8,196 nt of DNA. Origin: Desulfovibrio sp. Its GTDB lineage: Bacteria > Desulfobacterota > Desulfovibrionia > Desulfovibrionales > Desulfovibrionaceae. Shown piece after piece: positions 1 to 5,700 of the stretch. The notes under the pieces were generated by a model that saw only the letters and a program-made list of their open reading frames with translations, was not told the DNA's origin and did not search any database. How positions within the stretch are numbered: the first letter of the stretch is position 1; each line of letters opens with the position of its first letter. Location: contig JAISXC010000134.1 in the NCBI GenBank assembly GCA_031270875.1, positions 1 to 8,196 on the forward strand, given 5' to 3'. The position numbers were made by a program, and so were the translations under genes.

Positions 1-126
1 TTTCAGCCAATTTTGGATGGTTTTGTAATGCACGCAATAGGCATTGGCCAGTTGCCGCTGGGTGAATGCGCCATTCTTGTATGCTTCTACGGCCCTTTCC
101 CGAGTGTCTTTGCTTGCTATCGACAT
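1..126 (-). CDS. IS630-like transposase, N-terminal helix-turn-helix part (partial)
   Basis: Only the first 42 codons are in the window, and the frame is still open at base 1. The protein starts MSIASKDTRERAVEAY and continues with a segment (QRQLANAY, then HYKTIQNWLK) that has the spacing of a DNA-binding helix-turn-helix typical of transposase N-termini. The ATG at 126-124 is chosen because an in-frame stop lies 12 bases upstream and no other start codon falls between. No Shine-Dalgarno sequence precedes it. Its role would be to bind the terminal repeats and move the element, but the catalytic DDE domain is outside the window. IS630 is preferred over other HTH transposases because of the CTAG/TA-centred palindromic end next to it; the 42 residues alone would not settle the family. 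Confidence 0.6.
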   Translation of the reverse strand, partial: MSIASKDTRERAVEAYKNGAFTQRQLANAYCVHYKTIQNWLK

Positions 127-132
127 GCGGAC

Positions 133-160
133 ATTCTAAATGATTTCTAGATATTTTCAA
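133..160 (-). promoter_or_regulatory. Predicted sigma70-type promoter of the IS transposase
   Basis: On the minus strand TTGAAA (160-155) is followed after 16 bases by TAGAAT (138-133), each one base from the sigma70 consensus. The -35 box lies inside the terminal repeat, a common arrangement in insertion sequences. The expected transcription start, about 7 bases past the -10 box, falls close to the A of the transposase ATG at 126. The transcript would therefore have almost no leader, in line with the absence of a ribosome binding site. This is predicted from sequence only. Confidence 0.5.
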
Positions 161-199
161 TAGCAAAATGCTCTAGAGTATTTTGCCATTGAAAATATC
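150..199. repeat. 50-bp near-perfect palindrome, probable IS terminal repeat(s) around CTAG
   Basis: Bases 150-174 and 175-199 are inverted copies of each other, with 23 of 25 positions complementary. The two mismatched pairs are 162/187 and 170/179. The centre is CTCTAGAG (171-178) and the outer ends are GATATTTTCAAT and ATTGAAAATATC. There is no unpaired loop, so the DNA could form a cruciform and an RNA of either strand could fold into a long hairpin. The left arm is next to the transposase and is best read as its terminal inverted repeat. The right arm is either part of the target site or the end of a second, deleted copy. It is unlikely to be an ordinary terminator because no T-tract follows on either side. 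Confidence 0.8.
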
Positions 200-353
200 C
201 ACAGCTTTCAAACCATCCCTCTGTGTCTGAAAGTTTATATGCCGCGCCATGAACCAGAAGGCTCCAGGCGGTACGGGCGGTTTTGTTTGCCGGCCCTATG
301 CGGGCGCGTTTCACTCCCCGCCGGTCGGCCAAGTCCAAAAGAAACGGCCATCG
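200..353 (-). pseudogene. IS110/IS1111-family transposase, C-terminal remnant
   Basis: Reading leftward, this frame encodes LLDLADRRGVKRARIG followed by PANKTARTAWSLLVHG and AAYK. The A-N-K-x-A-R-x-A-W-x-L-L string is the characteristic C-terminal end of IS110-family (IS1111 subgroup) transposases. Only about 50 codons survive. An in-frame stop at 356-354 closes the frame upstream, no proper start codon is present (only a TTG at 338), and the N-terminal DEDD catalytic part is missing. Downstream the frame runs straight into the palindrome and does not stop until 149-147, so its natural end has probably been lost or overwritten by the IS630-like insertion. The fragment begins about 70 bases after the pbpC stop. 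It is assigned from a short but distinctive motif. Confidence 0.7.
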
Positions 354-360
354 CTATGGC
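337..360 (-). terminator. Weak candidate Rho-independent terminator after pbpC
   Basis: On the minus strand GCCAT (360-356) and ATGGC (351-347) form a 5-bp stem around the loop AGCG, followed by the T-rich run CGTTTCTTTT. It lies 66 bases beyond the pbpC stop and points the right way for the operon. The stem is short and the T-tract interrupted, so termination would be inefficient. It also overlaps the upstream edge of the IS110 remnant, so it may be accidental. No better terminator is visible between 426 and the IS. Confidence 0.25.
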
Positions 361-425
361 TATTGTATTACAGAAAGCATACCGAATAGGAGCGTGCGCG
401 ACGGGAACTTACGGTGTGGGATTTG

Positions 426-2741
426 TTATGGAGCGACCAGTACGGAGAGTTTCTGACGGGCGGAACGTCCAAGATCGTCCACAGCCCGCAGTTCCGTCAC
501 ACCTGCCCGCGGAGTCCAGAGCAGATGTTTCCCCGGTTCGCTGTGCCCCAGAAATGTGTTGCCGGCAAACCAGAATATTCCGTTCGCGTCGGCATCCGCA
601 TCCGCGGTAAGGGGGATGCGGGCGCGCGACGGATCCGACATCTGTATTCTGTATGTGACGCCTTCCTTGGGGATGCTGATGCGCGGCGGTTTCCCCGGCG
701 CCGTCCAGGCTCCTGACGCAAGCCCGGCCAGGCATTCCGGATTGAAGGGCGGGGGAGCGGCCTTAACAATGCCCGCGCGCAGAAAAATCCGTCGCATGTC
801 CGTCGGCCAGAATTCCATAATCCGTTCTTCCGTACGGCCCGGCACAGGCTGGCAAGCCCGTAGCGCCGTTTCCCGGTCAATGAGGACGGTTCTGAATATC
901 CCGGATGAACGCACGGGCGAAACCCCCGGAATAAACAATGTTTTAACCACATCCCCGCACAGCGAAGTGTCGGGATCGCCGGTCGCCCTGCATACATCCA
1001 CCTGACGAAGATTCAGTCCCTCACGGCTCCGCCCGGCCAGATCGCTCAGGGAATACAGGTTTCCCAGCGCGCGGGCCATGTCCATAAAAAGCGGGGCCGC
1101 CACTTCGCCGCCCACCAGTAACGGATTGGGCGAATTGTCAAAGTTGCCCACCCAGGCCACAAGCACGTATTGCCCCACCACTCCCGCCGTCCACGCGTCA
1201 CGGAAGCCGTTGGATGTGCCGGTTTTTTTGTATACCGGCACATGCCCGCCGAAGGAGGCGACCTTTTCTCCGGGTTCCTTGAGCATGGACAGTGTCAGGA
1301 AGGCCGCCTCCGGCGAAAGGAGACGCCTGGGAACGGCCGCTTCTCCGGCCCACGCCGGAATTGCCAGCCGCGCGGGGCGCTGATAGCCCTGATTGGCCAG
1401 CATGGCGTACAAGTTCCCAAGTTCACGCATGGTTATTTCCGCGCCGCCCAACACAAGGCTCAAGCCATAATGTTGCGCGTCTTCGGGCAGCGCGACACCG
1501 GCCTGCCGCAAAAACGCGTACAAATCGGGATCGCGCAGACGGGAGGCCAGCGAGATCGCCGGAAGATTGCGGCTCAGGCGCAAGGCCTCGCACGCCGGAA
1601 GCGGGCCCTTGAAACTGCGGTCGAAATTTTCCGGGTCATACCCGCTGAAGCTGCGCGGAGAATCCGCCAGAAGCGTCATGGGATGAATCAACCCCTGGTC
1701 CAGCGCCAGAGCGTAAATAAAAGGCTTGAGCGTGGACCCCGGAGAGCGCCGCGCCCGCGTGCCGTCCACCTGTCCCTGAATCTGCGCCCCGAAAAAGTTC
1801 GCCGAACCGACCAGCGCATGTATTTCCATACTCGGCCAGTGCAACAGCATCGCCGCGGCGTTATTAAGGCCGTATATCCCGTGGCGGGCCGTGAACCGGA
1901 CGATGATTTTTTCCAGAACCCGCTGGGCCCGCATATCCAGCGTACTGCGCACACGCTCCCCCGGCCCCGCTTCAGCAAGAAGTTCGCCCGCCGCATGGGG
2001 CGCCATAAAGGGCAGGTCGCCCGGGCCATGCACGCGTAGCGGCCGCGGGTCAGTATGCGAACCGCTTTCCGCCGACAGCAGCAGACGCGCCCTGTCGCGC
2101 GTTTTTTGAAAATCCCGACCGCTCAACGGATTGCGCCGTGCCGGATTTTGCGGCGTCACGGCGAGAGCCAGGCATTCCTCCCGCGTCAGTCGGGCGGGCG
2201 CGCTGTGAAAATACACCCGCGCCGCGGCGCCTATGCCCTCCACATTGCCGCCATACGGGGCCAGATTGAAATACGCTTCAAGAATTTCCTGTTTGGAATA
2301 ATGGCGCTCCAGATGCAACGCCGCCCATATCTGCGCCAGCTTGCCGCCGAACGTCGCGGTCTTCAGGCCAAGGCGCAAGCGCGCCACCTGCATGGTGATG
2401 GTGGAAGCGCCCATGCGCCTTCCTCCGCCAAAATAGGTGGAGCAGGCGGCCCGGAGCAGGGAAAAAGGGTTCACGCCGGGATGCAGATAAAAATATCTGT
2501 CTTCATACAGCAACGTCGCCCGCACGGCCTCCGGAGCAATTTCGTCCAATGTCGTCCGCAGGCGGTATGTCTCGTCCGTGGCGAGTGAAAGACGTAAGAC
2601 AACGCCGTTTCTGTCCTCAACGATGCGGGAAAACGCCACGCCCTCCAACAACGGCGGAGGAGGCGTCAGAACAAGCAGCGCCGGGATGCCGGGAAACGCG
2701 AAAAGCGCCGCCACAGCGGCCAATCGTACCATACGCCGCAC
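426..2741 (-). CDS. pbpC: Penicillin-binding protein 1C, bifunctional glycosyltransferase/transpeptidase
   Basis: A class A PBP that polymerises lipid II into glycan strands and carries a DD-transpeptidase fold, anchored in the inner membrane and facing the periplasm. Length is 771 residues, close to E. coli PBP1C (about 770). Residues 7-26 are a hydrophobic signal anchor after Arg2, Arg3 and Arg6. The GT51 domain (about 55-215) shows E80-D-R-Y-F-Y-L-H-P-G, G111-ASTITMQ and the ILEAYFN segment with E155; the TMQ variant is typical of PBP1C. The transpeptidase (about 290-550) has S336-T-L-K339, S390-R-N392 and K506-T-G508. A BiPBP_C domain (about 685-771, ending in the D-D-L-G-R segment) closes the protein and marks it as 1C rather than 1A or 1B. 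The GTG start is chosen because GGAGG sits 6 bases upstream; the ATG three codons later would be too far away. It follows the a2M gene by 28 bases, so the two are almost certainly co-transcribed. The family role in repair of protease-damaged walls is inferred from this pairing. No frameshift or missing catalytic residue is seen. Confidence 0.95.
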   Translation of the reverse strand: MRRMVRLAAVAALFAFPGIPALLVLTPPPPLLEGVAFSRIVEDRNGVVLRLSLATDETYRLRTTLDEIAPEAVRATLLYEDRYFYLHPGVNPFSLLRAACSTYFGGGRRMGASTITMQVARLRLGLKTATFGGKLAQIWAALHLERHYSKQEILEAYFNLAPYGGNVEGIGAAARVYFHSAPARLTREECLALAVTPQNPARRNPLSGRDFQKTRDRARLLLSAESGSHTDPRPLRVHGPGDLPFMAPHAAGELLAEAGPGERVRSTLDMRAQRVLEKIIVRFTARHGIYGLNNAAAMLLHWPSMEIHALVGSANFFGAQIQGQVDGTRARRSPGSTLKPFIYALALDQGLIHPMTLLADSPRSFSGYDPENFDRSFKGPLPACEALRLSRNLPAISLASRLRDPDLYAFLRQAGVALPEDAQHYGLSLVLGGAEITMRELGNLYAMLANQGYQRPARLAIPAWAGEAAVPRRLLSPEAAFLTLSMLKEPGEKVASFGGHVPVYKKTGTSNGFRDAWTAGVVGQYVLVAWVGNFDNSPNPLLVGGEVAAPLFMDMARALGNLYSLSDLAGRSREGLNLRQVDVCRATGDPDTSLCGDVVKTLFIPGVSPVRSSGIFRTVLIDRETALRACQPVPGRTEERIMEFWPTDMRRIFLRAGIVKAAPPPFNPECLAGLASGAWTAPGKPPRISIPKEGVTYRIQMSDPSRARIPLTADADADANGIFWFAGNTFLGHSEPGKHLLWTPRAGVTELRAVDDLGRSARQKLSVLVAP

Positions 2742-2744
2742 AGC

Positions 2745-2752
2745 TCACCTCC
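2745..2752 (-). promoter_or_regulatory. pbpC ribosome binding site
   Basis: GGAGGTGA on the minus strand places the GGAGG core (2752-2748) 6 bases before the GTG at 2741-2739. It is a strong Shine-Dalgarno match and decides in favour of the GTG start over the ATG at 2732. Its first three bases are also the end of an inverted-repeat arm, so the site may be partly hidden in the folded mRNA. Confidence 0.8.
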
Positions 2753-2799
2753 GCAGCCGGAACATGCCGTCAGCGCACCGCCATAATCCCGGCTGCGGA
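2750..2799 (-). promoter_or_regulatory. Junction hairpin overlapping a2M stop and pbpC Shine-Dalgarno
   Basis: In the mRNA TCCGCAGCCGG (2799-2789) pairs perfectly with CCGGCTGCGGA (2760-2750): 11 bp, 9 of them G-C, with a 28-base loop. The 5' arm encodes S-A-A-G near the a2M C-terminus, the loop carries the last codons and the TGA stop (2772-2770), and the 3' arm ends on the GGA of the pbpC ribosome binding site. A ribosome finishing a2M would open the stem and free the site, so this layout predicts translational coupling. No U-tract follows, so it is not an intrinsic terminator. The pairing is seen directly; the regulatory role is inferred. Confidence 0.55.
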
Positions 2800-5700
2800 A
2801 GTGGCCTGTGCGGTCGGGTCGTACATAGCCTCGGCATGAACGGGCGGGATAGCAAAGGCGCCTTTGTTCACCGCCCTGATTTTATAGGAGTATTCAAAAA
2901 GTTCCGTCGAGAGATCGGTAAACAGCAGCAGACGGTCTTCACGGCGCTCCGTCCTGAGCGATGCCGGGGAAGAGGCCGAATCGCCGTCTTCCTCGCCTTT
3001 GCCCGGCAAAACCATTTCAAAGCCCCCCGGCAGCAGATCCACGATCACGCTGTCAGGCACAGGCTTTCCGAGCGCCCGCGCCGTTATGCGCACAGTGACC
3101 TCATCGCCGAGATGCACGGCGGAAACTTCCCGGCCATCGGCATTCCGGTACACGCGATTGACCTCCATCCGTCGCGCGGAGGCCTCTGTCGGCGGACGAC
3201 GGTCAAATCCGTCCGTGCTTAGCTGCCAATACAAAGAAACAGCGCCCTCCCCCGGCGTTTCCACACGAAAAGCCTTGCAGGCGGGCGCGTCCAGGGTCAA
3301 CAAATCCCCTCTCTCCGCGAGTAGCGCCGTTTCTCCGGCGCCCTCAACGCACAGCAGACGCACGGAATTCAGGGACGCGGCTGCCGCGGAGGAAAGCGCC
3401 ATGAGCGCGCGTATGCTCTGGGCGGCGGAAAACGTCGAGTACTCGTGACTGTTCAGGGCCAGCAGGGCTGCGTCAATCATGCTTTGCGCGTCATTTTCGC
3501 CCTTTTTCAGCCTGTCCGGAAAATGCCTGGCCAGCACGGCCGTGCGCAGGGCTTTCACGGCCAGTCCGGAGAACAGCCCGCGCTGCACAAATTCCTTTTC
3601 GTCAAAGACGTAGGCGTCCACAAGCCGTCCCGCCTGCCCGTCCATACGCATGATGGCGAAACTGCCCGCCAGAAGAGTGCCGGTAAGATCCTCCTTCCAG
3701 CCGGGCACATGGCTGTCAAGATATTCCCGCAAATGGTCTATGGCCCGGGTGGTGATTCTCCCTTCCCTGGTCAGCACCCATATGCCGTAGGCTTTGATTC
3801 TGGCGTCTTCCGGTGAAACGGGCGTTCGCAAAGCCATTTTTTCAATGGCGTCGCACACGCTGTCCGCCAGACCGCCGGGCAAACCGCGTCCCGCTTCGTG
3901 GAGAGTCAGAAGGAAATCTCCCGCGTAGACAGTCCGCAACGAATCCGGCGGGGAACCGGGCCATGCGCCCACTCCCTCCCCGGGATGGAACGCGGCCTGG
4001 ATGGCGTGTATGGCCGCGTCGATCAGCTTGCCGGCCTCCTCCCTCACTTTTGCGCCGGAGCGTTTCGCATCAACAAATAATTCCATTCTGTTATACAGCA
4101 CCGCATAGGGGAAAGCCCTGCTGACAAGCTGTTCCACGCAGCCGTGGGGATAGCGGTCCAGGTACATCGCCAGACCACGGACGGCGGGCAGAGGCAGCCC
4201 GGATACGGCAACCTGCGCTGTCGCTTCATAGGGATAGATGTCGCGCTCCACCCTGATGTCCGTGGAGGAAGCAATGCGGCCGGCGGCCTGCTCCGTGCGG
4301 CGTGGCGAAGCGGGGCGCACCGAAACGGAGGACTTTCTTGCCGCGCTTGCGCCGGGATTGGCCGTATCCTTGTTTTCCCGCGCAGTGAAGCGGATTTTCG
4401 CCTCTCCGGGAATATCCTTTGCTCTGACGTCAAAAAATACCGTTTTTTCGCCGTGCTCCTCCACGGGCAGGGCAAATGCCGTCTTTCCCTCAACGGTAAA
4501 AACCGCATCAGGCTCTATGTCCAGATATACCGTCTTGTCCCTGCCGCTGCCCGCAATGTTGTTGGCCACGGCCACGGAAGCCGTAAAGGAGTCTCCGGGC
4601 GCGACCTGAAGCGGCATTTGGGGAGTGAGTACCACGTTGCCGCGCACCGTGGTGTCCGCCCGCGCGCTGCCGGTTGTCCGGGGAGCGCTGCCCACAGCCA
4701 TGATGCGCACCCGGCCGTTGTAGTAGTCCGGCACGGGGATCACGACGCTCGTCTCCTGCGGCCCCACATCCACGAAGGCCCATGAGTTCAGGGGAGGTTC
4801 CCCCCGGCGCTTGAAGGGGTTGTGAAAGCGTCCGCCGCCGGGAACCATGTCGCCGCCGAAGCCCGGGATACGTCCCCTGAGACGGGCATGCTCGGGCATC
4901 AGCAGATCAAAGGCCTGCATGCTTTCCACGGACAGAGCCCTGTCTCTCAGCAGGTAGTCCAGCGGTGATGGGGTATCGAAGCGCGTCAACTGCAACACGC
5001 CCTCATCCACAGCGAAAACCAGGGCCTTGCCGGCTTCCCGCGCCGTCACGGCAACGGAAATGTTGTCCCCCGGGCGGACAATCTCCGGCGCGCGAAGCCT
5101 GATCTCCATATCGCGTCTGCGTATGCCGGCCGTAAAGGGAACAAGCGCGTAGGAGTGGGGGCTCATATAGATGTCCGGGGAATCGGCATCCCGCACAAAA
5201 GACACGTTCACATAGCCCCGGCCCTCAAATTCGTCGGGAATCACTATGGACTGCACGCTCTCTCCGGCCTTGGCCCGGAACCACTTGTGCGCCTCGACGC
5301 CGTCACGCTCAAGCGTGATAAGCCCGGCCCCGTCGTAGGGCGTCGTCAGACGGATATGCGCGGTTTCGCCCGCTTCATAGTCCTTCTTGTCGATCTGCGC
5401 GCGCAATTTGCCCGGGACAGGGGAAACCCCGGCGCGCAGGCCGTCCCCGGCCACAGTGAAGGGGACTGACGCCATCACTTCACCCGCCCCGTTACGCACC
5501 GTCAGCACATAATCGCCGGGGTTTTCCGTGGGGATATTCCAGCGCAACCCTTTCCGCGCATCCACGGTACGGGTGGCGCGGGAGTATTCCTTGTCCACAG
5601 GCGTTTCGTCAAAGCGGTATTCTCCTCTGGCGTCCGTCACAAGGCTTGTCACATACCGGCGCGCGTAGACCACAAAATGCAGCGGGCCGGCATCGACTTT

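Larger units (their letters stand above)
1..175 (-). mobile_element. IS630-like insertion sequence, one end (truncated by window edge)
   Basis: This is one end of an insertion sequence that continues past the left edge. It consists of the transposase start at 126 and an AT-rich terminal repeat at 150-175, which reads inward from a TA inside a CTAG. From family knowledge, IS630 elements duplicate a TA target and often insert at CTAG, which fits this layout. The end could instead lie at 199, because the palindrome continues outward with a mirror-image copy of the repeat. Bases 131-240 are about 31% GC by my count, against a GC-rich operon next door, so the element looks foreign. The other end and the full transposase cannot be seen. 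Confidence 0.55.

Noticed and set aside
205..233. CTTTCA (205-210) and TGAAAG (228-233) inverted pair next to the palindrome, as an IS110 subterminal repeat
   Set aside because: Six bases with a 17-base gap is easily chance in AT-rich DNA, and no partner end is visible.
239..610. Plus-strand open frame across the pbpC 3' end and the IS110 remnant
   Set aside because: It is antisense to both the BiPBP_C domain and the transposase remnant, and its protein resembles nothing I know.
1170..2039. Long plus-strand open frame (289 codons) opposite pbpC
   Set aside because: It is antisense to the transpeptidase domain, very rich in Arg, Pro and Gln, and has no recognisable motif. It is a by-product of GC-rich codons on the other strand.
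2750..2799. Junction inverted repeat as an intrinsic transcription terminator
   Set aside because: The stem is followed by GGTGAGCTGTG, not a U-tract, and it sits between two genes that need co-expression.
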